From positions 13,259,398-13,323,397 of the forward strand of contig NC_052618.1 in NCBI RefSeq assembly GCF_016545825.1: a stretch of 64,000 nt of DNA, given 5' to 3'. The notes under the pieces were generated by a model, which saw nothing but the letters and a program-made list of their open reading frames with translations, searched no databases and had not been told where the DNA came from. This stretch comes from Eucalyptus grandis (taxonomy: Eukaryota > Streptophyta > Magnoliopsida > Myrtales > Myrtaceae). Of this stretch, positions 33,267-43,879 are shown one piece after another (positions within the stretch are counted from its first letter, which is position 1; every line of letters starts with the position of its first letter). A program made the translations under genes and the position numbers.

Positions 33267-35170
33267 CCTAGCGCCCTTTTTCCTCCCTTTCGGCTCTCTT
33301 TGGTTTCCTATAAAGAAATACAAAATTGTGTTTGGCTATGAAAAGGGTTCGTCTCCGTAAGGCACTCTGTCATTTATTCGTTGTTCGTAGGCAAAGTCAG
33401 CCCCAATTTTAGTCATTTATAATGTCACATGGATTGTTTTTTTGACAACTTCCACAACTGTTTCTATGTATTATTCACCCATTAGTGTATTATGTTGTTG
33501 CCGTCCTTGCAAATCCTAATCTCATAATCTTCAATGAAATTTTTCCCTCTCTCTCACTATGCATTAAAAATTTAAAATTAGGATCCTCTAAGTTTACAAA
33601 ATAAATTCACATTATCATAAATGACCCACTTCACTTATTTTTGTCCTCTTTCTCCTCTTACTTTGCACACATGTGTCTGCCTCACATACGAGTCTTGAAT
33701 ATATTTATGTATGTAACACTGTAAACTTTAGGTCATGTAATTATTGGAGTTCATGATAGTTATATAGCCCAAATAACATCATACTTCTGCTGCTGCTAAT
33801 ACTACTACTCGAACTGTATCAAAAAAGGAAAAAGAAAAGGAAGAGCGAAAACTGGATCGAACCACCCATACTGGCCTGATAGTTTTGGGCTCAAATAGTA
33901 TTGGGCAGGCCCACTAGGCCCGATTCATAGATCATATGGTATACATATATATGGCCTCTTTCTGTCAATTCCCTTTCACGCTTGTTGAAGGCTCGACTTC
34001 TCTCATTCTCTTGTCTCCCACGCTGGTCGATATCCAGCTACCGTCATCCCACCATCATCAAGCCCCACTTATGCAGCCATCGAGCCCCACCACTCACCAT
34101 ATCTCCTCCCTCCAATATTTCTCGCTCACTCTCTCATTCCCTCTTACGCTTGCTCGCGTCTTGGTCTTCCTTACGCTCCCTCACTCTCTACCGGTAGAGA
34201 ACAGGTTCTTACGAGCCTGTTTTGATGTCTTAAGGTTTTTGATTTTCGTACATGCTATTTGAAAATTTTATTTTAAATTTTTAAATGATAGATAGTCCCT
34301 CTTTAAAAAGATGCAATTACCTTTTCATTATTTTTGTTTCGCAATTTATTAGTTACATTTAGATTGTGGAGAGCAGTGGAGAGGGCCATAATTGACGATT
34401 TTCATTTTTTAAGTACAAAATGACAAAAATCGCCCCTGAATTCGTTTAAAATTTTATTGGAGTTATTATGATAATTGGACTTTTGAGGTAATTTAGATTG
34501 AGAGACATAAGAGGAACCTCCCCCTTAAAGAATTTACAAATTTGTTTACGTTTTTACAAATCATACTCTTTGATATCCTCATATTTAAATAAGAATTTAT
34601 GTAAAATAGCCGACTAGTGTTAGCACAAAATATGATCCCTCGTCGAGCTAATCGAGTTGGGAAAATTATTACTTACACCTGGTGCATACTCTATTCATGA
34701 ATTGTTTGAGCTTGGGTTGATGATTTTTCGAGAACTAATATCTAGTCAAGCTCTAACTTGAGCTACTCAAGTATGTTGCAAATTGAAAGCTCGAGCTCGC
34801 CAATATTCAGTTTGATAAATTTTGTAAACATACTTTCAAAATTTTGATTGTTACATAATTATACATAGACGTCCTCATCCACACACAAGTATATCTAGTG
34901 TATTGACTTTTTGTTCAAATCAAGCTCCGGCATAAGGATGAAGTTAATACTTGGTCAAGCTCAAATCAAACATTGAGTAAGGAGTTGAGCCGATTTCAAG
35001 TTTGGCACTGTAGCAGCTTGATTAGAGACCTCTAGGCCCCATCCGTGTTGACATCCAATTCAATTAATAGAAGTCGACGTGTCCGTTAATGGAATTGAGA
35101 ATTCTGACATGCAAAATTTGAGTGCAAGGTTATTATCGAGAAATCTCATTACTCAAGATGTACTCATGAT
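33267..35170. other. Non-coding; left flank shared with the 53-kb Gnk2 locus
   Basis: No gene. About 34620-35160 is paralogous to 53170-53480 (ATGATCCCT.GTC...GTTGGGAAAATTATTAC, ...GTTGACA..., GAGAAATCTCATTA). The upstream flank of the Gnk2 copy (33300-33400) also resembles 52890-52970. 33830-34270 is a separate dispersed repeat. Short frames at 33936-34262 are CT-rich and match nothing. Confidence 0.6.
33830..34270 (+). repeat. Dispersed repeat, copy 1 (partner about 41100-41520)
   Basis: CTTGTTGAAGGCTCGAC..CTCTCATTCTCTTGTCTCC, the AAGCCCCAC/GAGCCCCACCACTCACCATAT segment and AACAGGTTCTTACGAGCCTGTTTTGATGTCTTAAGGTTTTTG have counterparts in the same order at 41245-41520. A diverged repeat with no coding signature. 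Confidence 0.6.
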
Positions 35171-35960
35171 CTTTTTTTTTTTTTGGACGAAAACAGAGAA
35201 AATAATATATCTTCGGTAACTTACATCCAGCCTTTAAAGCGTCAACATACACAAGGTCTAGCAAAGGAAAGGAGGAGATAAGTTCCGGTCTTGGGCCCGC
35301 ATGGCCGGGTGTGGGCTTTCGCGGCCCGGTCGGCCACATTAGCCTCATGCTTGCGAAGCGCACGTTCGGGTTAGGGAAAAGAGGGAGAAAAGATGTCGCC
35401 TCCGCAAACAAGACGCGCGTCTCCCATGGCGGCGGATCCTCCTGTTACGGCTGCCACAACGATGCTGCAGTCCGACTCAGTCAATATGAGCCCGATGAAG
35501 CCCCGATGTAGCAGATGCTGAAGAGCAAAGGTTAGAGCCTGAAACTCCGCGATAAGAGGCGAAGCAGCTGGGAAACGAGCAGAGAATATATCAGTTAGTC
35601 GGCCATAGTGATCTCTACAAATCGATGCCATAGATCCATCTGTGTCTCCTGGTTTGAACGAAGCATCAATATTGCATTTTAAGGTGCCTGGATCCGGTGG
35701 TTTCCAAAGCTGATGTGGGTGCGGTTGTGCTGTAGGTCGGGACAAAGAGGGAGATGCAGAAACCCGAAAAAGCTGTGTCTGCGATAAGGCATTCTCCACT
35801 GCTAAAGTATGGTCCGGACGTTGGCCACGGAAGATAAAACCGTTTCGCATTTTCCAGATTTGCCATAGAACATTGGCAACAAGGTCCAGACCAGGTAAGC
35901 AATTCGGCAATACAGCTGCTTCTGTTAACCAAACTTCGAATCGAGTAATCGATGTAGAAC
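35171..35960 (-). mobile_element. LINE 3'-end fragment (zf-RVT/RNase H-like), 5'-truncated
   Basis: The minus strand reads VLWQIWKMRNGFIFRGQ, WKPPDPGTLKCNIDASFKPG, SMASICRDHYGRLTDIFSAR, FPAASPLIAEFQALTFALQH and LTESDCSIVVAAVTGG, and after a frameshift at about 35390 EANVADRAAKAHTR. This is the RNase H-like (RVT_3) domain at the end of plant L1-type LINEs: D-A-S, AEFQAL and ESD carry the acidic residues. An A-tract (T12 on the plus strand, about 35170-35182) closes the 3' end. The paralogous unoccupied site at about 53470 supports an insertion between about 35160 and 35955. No RT domain, so severely 5'-truncated. Confidence 0.8.
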
Positions 35961-36740
35961 TTCATCATGCAAGTTTTAGCCCCCGCTAATTTTCAATCCC
36001 TATATTAACCAATAGCTCATATGATAAAAGGTAAGCGAACACTAATAAATGTTGAAAATCTTCAAAAGTCACCTTCCCTAAGTCCTAGCTGTAAACTCAT
36101 AGGGACGTAGCTTGGCTTCGAAAATCCTTGTTGTACCTTTTTTCCGACAAAATAATGCACCTATTCTTTGTATTTGGTATGTTTACTAAAAAATGGGCTT
36201 TTGCCACGATTTTTTTGCCACAGATATACTTTCAATTTCGAATAACTATTTGACAATAAAAAATTCCTCAACCCATAATAAATTTTTAATACCAAACATC
36301 CTCTTTTCTATTTTTTCATAAATTAACTCGGAGTGTACAAACAGATATCTTCGACAATTTCAACTTTTTGGATTAATTAGGAAATCACTACTCGGCCTCA
36401 TGTCATTCCCTCTTCCAACATGTACTTTCTATTGTTTAAAGAAAGTCTCATCATTATCTTCCACAACTTAAATTTTTAAGAAATATTTTTTCAAATTTCC
36501 TAGGTTTATAATTGGAAAATTTACCTAATTTTATCTCCATTTATCAATATCATCAGCATAAATTAAAAAATCACGATAAATGAATTTTCTCTCCTCAAAG
36601 TAAACAGGGCATAATTTAAAAAATCAACAATTGTTAACATCTGAGAAATTACCAACCAAAAAAAAAAAAAAAAAAACATCTGAGAAATTAAAAGGGGATG
36701 ATGAAGAGGAAGGAGAAGATCTGTCAGGTTTTCCAGTTCT
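35961..36740. other. AT-rich, no gene recognised
   Basis: No coding signature on either strand. An A-tract of about 18 bp at about 36658-36676 is flanked on both sides by ACATCTGAGAAATTA (36638 and 36677): a 15-bp direct duplication around the poly-A, which looks like a small retroposition or slippage scar just upstream of the STIP-like copy. Confidence 0.5.
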
Positions 36741-38262
36741 TGTGTTTCCAACTTTCGGTCACTCTCTGCTTCTTCTCGATTTCACTCTCTCTCTCCCCTC
36801 CTCAACCCACCCCCTCCCTCTCCAGCCGAGCTGCACCGCCGTGGCCCGTATCGTGGCCTCCAACAGCCGCCGCCGCCGCCGCAGCATCCACGCCGCCAGG
36901 CCACCTTGGCGTTCGGCAGCAACGCTGCCCCTCTCTCCGCCGCCTTCGAACACCGCCCCGAAACCTTTAGGTCCCTCTTTTCGGTTCTCCGGGATTGCTC
37001 GAAGAGGGACGAGGACTAGGAGATGGAGAGGTTCGGGATGGACAACGATTACGACGACGGGCAGTGGATCGACGGTGAGTTCTACTACCGGCAGTGGAGG
37101 GAGAAGCGCGCCTAGACCAAGGACGACGCGCTCTACGGCGTCTTCGCGTCGGGGGACTACGATTCGGACTACGACGACTCCTCCAAGAGGAAGCGGAGGA
37201 AGAACAGGGACCTCCTAGGTAAGGCCGATCTGTTCAAGCCCGTGAATTTCGTGTCCACCGGCACGGTCATGCGGAACAGAGAGATTGACGAGAACTCAAA
37301 GATAGAGAATGAGGATGAAGAATCCACTGTCGTGGATGATGATGGGCCGGGCTTGGGGGTCTTGAGAAGAACCAACAAGGGATTGTGACATTCAATGAAG
37401 CAAAGTTGCGTCCTAGGAATATGGGTGTGGGTTTCAACGACTCACGAGGGAACTCTTGCAAAGGCACCTGTTGCCTCGTTGGGGCCAGAGGAAAAGAAGC
37501 CATCGCCTGACGTGCCCGGTGAGGAGAAGCTTTGGTCTAAGCAAGCGAAGAAGAAGACGCTGAAAAACAAAGCGAAGTATATTTCGGCAGAAGAGCTATT
37601 GGCGAAGAAGCAGGAATAGGGCGTTGAAGTTGTGCAAAAGGCACTCGACATACGCGGACCTCAGGTTAGGGTGTTAGCGAACTTGGTGAATCTGAATGCG
37701 GAAGAGAAGGTGAGGGAGATTGATGTTCCTATGCCCAAGCTCTAGCACAATATAAGGTTGATTCTGGACCTGGCTGAGTTGAATATTCAGAAGATCGATG
37801 GGGACCTGAAGAATGAGAAGGAGACAGCTCTGAGCTTGCAAAAAGAAAAAGGAGAAGCTGCAAGCTGAGGCAAAACTCCAGAAGAAAGAACTGAATAACA
37901 TGAAGGAAATAATGAATACGCTAGCCAAATCTTTTGGTGACATGCAAAGATGGTTTCCTGACGGTTATACACATTGTAACTTATCCTGCATTGCTTGCTC
38001 ATTCGCACTCCATTGGTTTATCAGAGTAGTTCAGGGATGGAATCCTCCTCGGAATCCCTCACACGGGTTGGCAGTTTTGAGGTGGAAATCTCTATTGCGC
38101 GGACAAGAATGTCTTGATATATGGGATTTGGGATCCCCTTGTACCCAGTTGGTTTCAGAAGTTGTCTCGCCTGCTGTGAGAATATCAGGCATTGACACTT
38201 TTTGCAAGCGGTTGGACCACTGGCCCACTGCTAGATCCCACCTCAAAAGTGAATTAATATAA
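36741..38262 (+). pseudogene. STIPL: STIP/TFIP11 (tuftelin-interacting spliceosome-disassembly factor) broken copy
   Basis: STIP/TFIP11 homologs (yeast Ntr1) help disassemble the post-splicing lariat complex in the nucleus. An ATG at 37023 opens MERFGMDNDYDDGQW, followed by TKDDALYGVFASGDYDSDYD, VNFVSTGTVM and DDDGPGLG; then [78 protein letters not shown], an alternating-charge coiled-coil stretch (about 37760-37930), and CNLSCIACSFALHWFIRV, then SEVVSPAVRISGIDT. Most of the G-patch and preceding residues are deleted between about 37365 and 37375. Stops: TAG at 37113, 37617 and 37743, at least two of them where Gln is expected. Frameshifts lie at about 37380, 37445 and 37850. It breaks off after about 38190, and no introns are visible. 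The family is normally about 800-900 residues. A retrocopy is possible. Leader sequence 36741-37022. Confidence 0.85.
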
Positions 38263-38271
38263 TCTCAAGCA

Positions 38272-38478
38272 GAAGTTATTAATGGTCCAACGTAGAAATA
38301 GTGAATTGATCCAACTCACTTTTTCTGAGATCATAATATACGGTATTTAGTCAAGTCATTATGTTGCTCATGCCTTTGCAAATACAAAAATTTCCGTAAA
38401 TAAAAAAGTAAAAAACTTGTAAACAATCTAAGACCCGGTTCGCCATCTAATTTTGATGATGCTTCGAACTTTATTAAT
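38272..38478 (+). repeat. Dispersed repeat of unknown family, copy 2 (partner 21018-21285)
   Basis: GTTATTAATGGTCCAACGTAG through CTGAGATCATAATAT, GTCAAGTCATTATGTTGCTCATGCC and CCCGGTTCGCCATCTAATTT to TTTATTAATTAG parallels 21018-21285. It exactly fills the gap between the end of the STIP-like copy and the end of the AAE3-like copy. Confidence 0.6.
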
Positions 38479-38486
38479 TAGAAAAC

Positions 38487-39793
38487 ATCTTTGTGGCGTT
38501 GTATGAAATCATATCTACCCAAAATGTGAGCGCCAAGAACCTAACAGCCGCTTGGAGGGCCATGGCGGCTCTAGTAGATAAAGAGCTCAATAATCCAACA
38601 ACTAAGCTGTGCACATGGAACAAGGGAAGCACAATCAGAGTAGTCTAACTTTGTTAGTTTGTACACACCTGATTTTTGAACTAATGATGCCAAATTGCGC
38701 TGAGTTAGCAGCATGCAATTGAGGCGACCCGTAGCGTCGGAGGTGTGCCTGAACGAGCTACATCCGAGGGATCATTGACAACTTTGGACATTGAGCCGAG
38801 GCTTGGCTCTACATCGGTCGAAGAGAGAGATTTTGGAATCGGTGGAGTGAAGCTTGGCGGTTGGGTGGTGGATGTTAAGCTTGGAAGCAGCGGATTGAGC
38901 CCATCGGTTTCCTTCTTGCGGTGTCAATAGAAGCTTCGGTTCCAAGTCGGAAAGGTAGAACTTGAACTCCTTAGCTGTGTAGTTGGGGTTGAGCGGAGCT
39001 GCAGTGACTCGGCAACAGATTACAGCCGAGAAACAGGATCACAAATTGCAAAACGAACACATATTTCCAAATCAGCAAACTGCCCCACTAGTCCCTGCAG
39101 ATTGGAGATACACATATGCAGAATGTGCAGACAACTAGTTTGTCATCGTTTGATTTCATTAAAGCCATCCATCTCCTTTTGATAAGCTTTGACTTTGTTT
39201 AACGATGAATCGATGCTTGTAAATCCCAAAAAACCAACCTTCGGACACGTACGAAAACGCTCTTCATGCTCTTCCCAATTCAATTTGTTCATGTCCAATT
39301 GGCACCACGCGCTCACAGAAATTTCATGCCTCAGATTCTTTTTTCTCATTTTGAGCTATTTCCCAGTCGGTCTTTCATAAGCAATCGATCTCATCGTTAG
39401 AAATTCATCGTTACGGCGATCTTCCAGATATTGCATCCTCCAATTTAAACAGCATCATCAGGGAATTTTTGGCATTTGAATTCGCATCATCGCACAAACG
39501 GAAAACCCGCACTATCGTACTCGTGAGGAGACTCGATGACTGGTGGGGACCATACATACCTCGACGGTGTTGGGGAAAGCGAGTGCGACGACGTCGCCGG
39601 CGCTGATGCCATAGGCAGCGACGAGCGCGGCGGCTTGGTCAACGAGCTCCTGTAGCCGCGCGTACGTCAGGTCGAACTCACCGCAGGCGGAGACAGCACT
39701 CCAGCCCGGGAAATCTGACGCCGCCTTCTTCAACAGGCCCGCGAGAGGGAGTCCCTCCTTGGCGAGATCGCCAGGCTGAAGCTTCGGATTCAT
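38487..39793 (-). pseudogene. AAE3: AAE3-like oxalyl-CoA synthetase, truncated two-exon copy
   Basis: AAE3 is an acyl-activating (AMP-forming) enzyme that activates oxalate to oxalyl-CoA. Exon 1 (39560-39793, minus) is open from ATG: MNPKLQPGDLAKEGLPLAGL, DFPGWSAVSACGEFDLTYAR, GISAGDVVALAFPNTVE, then donor GTATGT. Exon 2 (about 38487-39046) resumes with FVILFLG, then shifts to RVTAAPLNPNYTAKEFKFYL, SDLEPKLLLTPQEGNRWAQS and AASKL; then it decays through the AMP-binding P-loop zone (where SGTTSRPKG is expected, only HTSDAT-like residues are readable) to VLPLFHVHSLVVGLLSSLS and YNATKMF. The exon-2 acceptor reads CAA instead of CAG. Everything C-terminal, including the adenylation core and lid, is missing. 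About 250 of about 515 residues are represented. Confidence 0.8.
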
Positions 39794-41099
39794 GCCATAC
39801 GGCACGGATTTCAGATTCCGCGAGGCAATCCGGGGGAGGTGGCGGACGTGGCTGCTCTGTTGCAGGTTTTGCAGGAGAGGAATTTAATCCCGGAGAGTGG
39901 TTGAGTGCTAGTCTGATGCTACTGGAGGAGAGAGAGGAGAAGAGAACTGTAGTGGAGGAGGAGAGAGATGAAGATTAGGGTTTTCTGTGGCGATTTTGAG
40001 AGAGGTGAGAAATAAGGGAGAGAAAAATAACAACGGTTATCCTTTGATCATTTGAACCAAAAATGCATGAAATTTCAGTTAAGCTGGATTGTAACACTCC
40101 TACTATAAATGGACAGCACTAGCGCCCCATCATTAGTTAAATGATTTTGAAAACATTTGCGAAAAAGAAAAAAACTAGAATTTAGCTTTCCATATAGGAA
40201 CGATGGGGATTGACACTGGACTACTCAAGAACACAAGCTGGTATTGTTGGAAGCCCAGATGGGAAAGGATAGCATGGAAATGAGCCTCTATAAGGGAACT
40301 GGGACGTCAAATTTGAACAGCAGCAGAACTTCTCAGGCAGAAGCATCGGCAAATTAGCAACTTCGCCGAGCATGTTGAATGATGCGGGACATATGGCAGA
40401 GGATGTGAAAATGAAGCCTTACAAATCCAATAATTTATTTACTGTTCATGATGCTGCTTGTGCTATCACAATTCGGACCTTAAATGATAGGATGAAACAA
40501 AGAAAGGTAAGGGACCACTTTATTGAGCAAAATACTGTGCATAATACATAATACCTTGGTAAAAAAAAACAAGACATCAGGTTAAGATTTCGACAGAGGA
40601 GGGAAAGCAAGTCACACCTTTGATGTAAAGGTTTCTTCTCAATACGTAGAACAAAAACCCTCGAGTTTTCCTATTTTAGAAGCTCGTCCATGAAAAACTT
40701 CATTTGCACAGCCTAATTATAGACAATAGAAAGGATTAAGGAAATTTATAAAAAAACATGTCGAAAAATGCTATAGAAAACAATGATTTAAAAGATATGC
40801 ATGCCTTAAAAAAAAAAAGGGATACGCATGCCGAGATTGCTATTACGAAACTGATCGAGAGAGCAACTAACCACAATACCAAGTAGCGAAAATTCAGAGA
40901 CCCGCATATATACAAGGAAATATTAACCCAATCAAGCCCCAAGTAGAAACGTGTCCAAGACAATTTGTCATAACACTATACTACTACTATTAACATTACA
41001 ACTAGGGGTGTGCCAAAAAATTACAAAAGAAATAAAAACATGAGCCCGAAAACCGAGGCTGAACTGCTGGGCTGACCCCATTTTTTGTGCTAAAATAGT
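39794..41099. other. AAE3-like upstream region and unassigned DNA
   Basis: 39800-40030 is the GA/CT-rich 5' leader region of the minus-strand AAE3-like copy. 40195-40500 has some codon-like structure (FEQQQNFSGRSIGKLATSPS on plus) but matches no family I recognise. The rest is AT-rich. Confidence 0.35.
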
Positions 41100-41520
41100 C
41101 GCAAGCCGAGCCACCATATCTCAAAATATCTTTCAATTTGACCCGATATAAGCAATTTTGGGTTCAGTTAAAGCTTGAATGGCCCATACCCGCCGAGTTC
41201 ATAAATTAGAAATATCGTCTCATTGTCATCTTACCTTTTCATGAGTGCTTAGGCCTTGACCTGTCTCATTCTTTCTTCTCTCATGCTTATCGAGTCATCC
41301 AGTCCCCACCAAGCCGCCATTGGCACATTGCAGCATCGTCGAGCCCCCACCGTAGGGCCGCCGAACCCCAACACTCACCATATGCCCACTTCGTCAATCT
41401 CCGCTCCCCCACTCTCCAGCAACAGCAAAACAAGTTCTTACTAGCCTGTTCTGATGTCTTCAAAGTTTTTGGTTATAGGACATGGTACTTGAATTTTTTT
41501 ATGGAATGCAAAAACAAAAA
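41100..41520 (+). repeat. Dispersed repeat, copy 2 (partner 33830-34270)
   Basis: GGCTTGACCTGTCTCATTCTTTCTTCTCTC, the GAGCCCCCACC/AACACTCACCATATG segment and AACAAGTTCTTACTAGCCTGTTCTGATGTCTTCAAAGTTTTTGG match 33975-34250 in order and strand. A short open frame inside (41256-41444) is Ser/Pro-rich and not supported as a gene. Confidence 0.6.
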
Positions 41521-41980
41521 TAAGATAAACTAAACACATCTTTTTCTAATTTCAGGCTGCGCGCAATCCTATTGAGTCTGGGCCAAGTCCTCTAGCTAGA
41601 ATATCCTAAGCCACATTTTTGGACGGGCTGAAAAATTGACAAAATCCCGCTAAGCCCGCATTATAACTCATTCATGAAACGTGTGCTAACTCAATATAAA
41701 TTTGGACACACTGCACTTGCAAATCTAAATAATCAATACAATGCTAAAAAAATATGATGACATGGATGCACTAAATAACTTCGTTTGGGAGCACATGGGA
41801 CTTGCCATGTAGTTATTAATATCAGTTACACTAAATGTTTCATTTAATTCATGTAATTTCATAATTTACTACTACATACTTCTTTTTTTATGTTTTTAGC
41901 TCATCGATAAAGCAAACTAGACTACACATCTCCTAGATAAGAATTGGCCTAAAGTTCTCTTGTGAAGCAACTTCCGCTTA

Positions 41981-42419
41981 TTGCTTCAGTCGGTTAAACT
42001 AGTCGCGGGTCAATCTATCAATACAGAGCATCCATCATGGAACCATACTGGTGGTGTTCTACTGTTCCTCAAACCCCTCGTTGCTCATTTTCTCACTTCG
42101 CTTCAGTTTTTTTTGTCAAGCATCTTGGCCTTTATTCAGATTGTAATGAATATAAATATCTCCACGGGATTCTCAATCGATTGTCCCAAACCAATTGCGA
42201 TAAAGTCTATTATGCATGATTCAGATTTCCACGACATCTTTTCAACCATTATTTCCTATTCTGAAAAGAATAGCGTAAATTTCTTCCAAGAAAAAGTGAA
42301 GAAATCATGGAACTTGAAAGTTGAGAGGATTGCATCCCTTGTCAAACTAGAAGAACATAAACCAAATGAAATTCAAGTTAAACTACTCTTAAAATATAAC
42401 TATCGTTGCATTCTTCTAC

Positions 42420-42495
<76 letters not shown>

Positions 42496-42502
42496 TGTTT
42501 AG
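41981..42502 (+). other. Unidentified open frame ending in a TTA-repeat Leu tract
   Basis: An open stretch of about 170 codons, with CTG as the nominal first codon rather than ATG. It reads HFLTSLQFFLSSILAFIQIV, then a charged VNFFQEKVKKSWNLKVERIA segment, and ends in about 26 leucines encoded by a TTA microsatellite. Nothing resembles a known family. Part (about 42280-42350) resembles 25385-25445 (AAATCATGGAACTTGAAA.), so it may be an old duplicated fragment. I do not call it a gene. Confidence 0.2.
42418..42495 (+). repeat. (TTA)n microsatellite, about 26 units
   Basis: Uninterrupted ATT/TTA trinucleotide run of about 78 bp. Confidence 0.95.
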
Positions 42503-42539
42503 TGAAAACAAAATCGAAGAATTAATCCAGAAACAAATG

Positions 42540-43870
42540 TCGTCCAAGGATAAGAAATGATGACCACAGCATCAGAAAAGGTCATCACCGAAGGATTAAG
42601 ATCCAGTCCAAGTTTGGGGCAAGGGCGATTCCTTCATAGATTGTATAAGTGCATAGATCAATGGCCATTTTGACGCTCCATTCTTTGCATGCAGATCTCG
42701 TGCTCCTTCACAACAGAATACACATTCAAAACTCGATTATGTTCATATAGAACACTTTAACTCAAACCAGAGGGATTAGCAAGCCACGGAACAGCAATTT
42801 ATGTCATACGTCGAGCATAGGAGACGAGAATCCTAACACCATTTGAGAAACGAGCATCCTATTTCAACGAAGTTGGCCATAATAAGGGTTTCATCCAACG
42901 TGATACACATTTCAATCAAGGGGCTCATACGCAAATACAAACCACCGATTCACTTTCAGATACTCACAACAACAACATTATTACGAGTCCGAGTAGTTAA
43001 TCGAGCTTCAATCTCAATTGATTTACTCACAAACATTATTAGCTAAAGCTCACCGGCTCTATTTCGTTCATAAGCGGCGGAAACAGAATGTGCGGGAGTT
43101 TTTGACCTCAGACGGTGATCAGATCACAGAAAAAGTTCCTAGTGGTGTCCACGTCGATAATCGGGAACGGCGAAGGGGAAAAACCAAGGGCTCGTGCACT
43201 TTTGGGCGTCCTGAGGGAGAGGAGAACGAGAGTTGGCCTTGCTGCAGCGAAACCGGTGGCGGAGAGGCTACGGTGGCGGCTAACGGTGTCTGGAGGACGA
43301 CGGAGAAGGAGAACTGATGAAGAAGCCTCGAGAATTCCCGAGAAAAAGATGGCGGACGGTGGATTTCTGGCATCGATTAGTGGTGGAGAATCTTCCAGAA
43401 CTCGGCCGATCGAGAGAGAGACTGTGGATCGTGGGCTGTGGTGAGGGAAATTGTCTGGACCGAGGCTTACTCTGATGGACCTGGCGCGCGCATTCGGGAA
43501 GAGGAATACACGAACGGGAGCTCAGCAAGAGAAATTTCTCTATCGGATCAACCCATTTCTAGAAGCGTCTCAATCTTCACTCCCTCTCCGTCACCGCAGT
43601 CCCGCCGGCAGCCACCGCCGCTCGTCCTCCATCGCCGGCCACGACAACACTCAATGCACTCAGTACAGATCACACAGGGTGGGGAGGCTCAAAGATTTCT
43701 AAACGTCCAGAGAATTATCTCTCTTGGCTCCTTGCTTTGTCTGGTGACCTCCGACTGACCTCCCGGATCGCTCCACCACCGGGCCATAGCTCTGTTACCA
43801 CCGTTCTCCCGTCAGTTTGCTTTGGCTGGTCGGAATTTGTTCGTTTCTCCTTCGCTGGCTCCAATCCTCA
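42540..43870 (+). repeat. Segmental duplication block A (partners 56440-57560 and 59010-59362)
   Basis: 42630-43470 parallels 56545-57500: GACGCTCCATTCTTTGCA, CATTCAAAACTCGA, TAGAACACTTTAACTC, TGGTG.CCACGTCGATA, GGCCTTGCTGCAGCGAAACC, AAGAAGCCTC.AGAATTCCCG and CCGAGGCTTACTCT. 43475-43797 parallels 59060-59361: CGCATTCGGGAAGAGGAA, CCATCGCCGGCCACGACAAC and AGAGAATTATCTCTCTTGG. The block is GC-richer than its surroundings and has leader-like character. Frames on both strands are long only because of composition. It may be the duplicated promoter/leader of a gene whose body is lost. Confidence 0.75.
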
Positions 43871-43879
43871 ACGTCATTG

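Noticed and set aside
41981..42502. 170-codon frame with a poly-leucine tail
   Set aside because: The tail is a TTA microsatellite, there is no ATG start and no recognised family. Listed only as an unidentified frame.
43018..43758. Opposing open frames in duplication block A (also 57017-57631 and 59031-59357)
   Set aside because: Frames are not kept between the duplicated blocks, as expected for leader or non-coding DNA.
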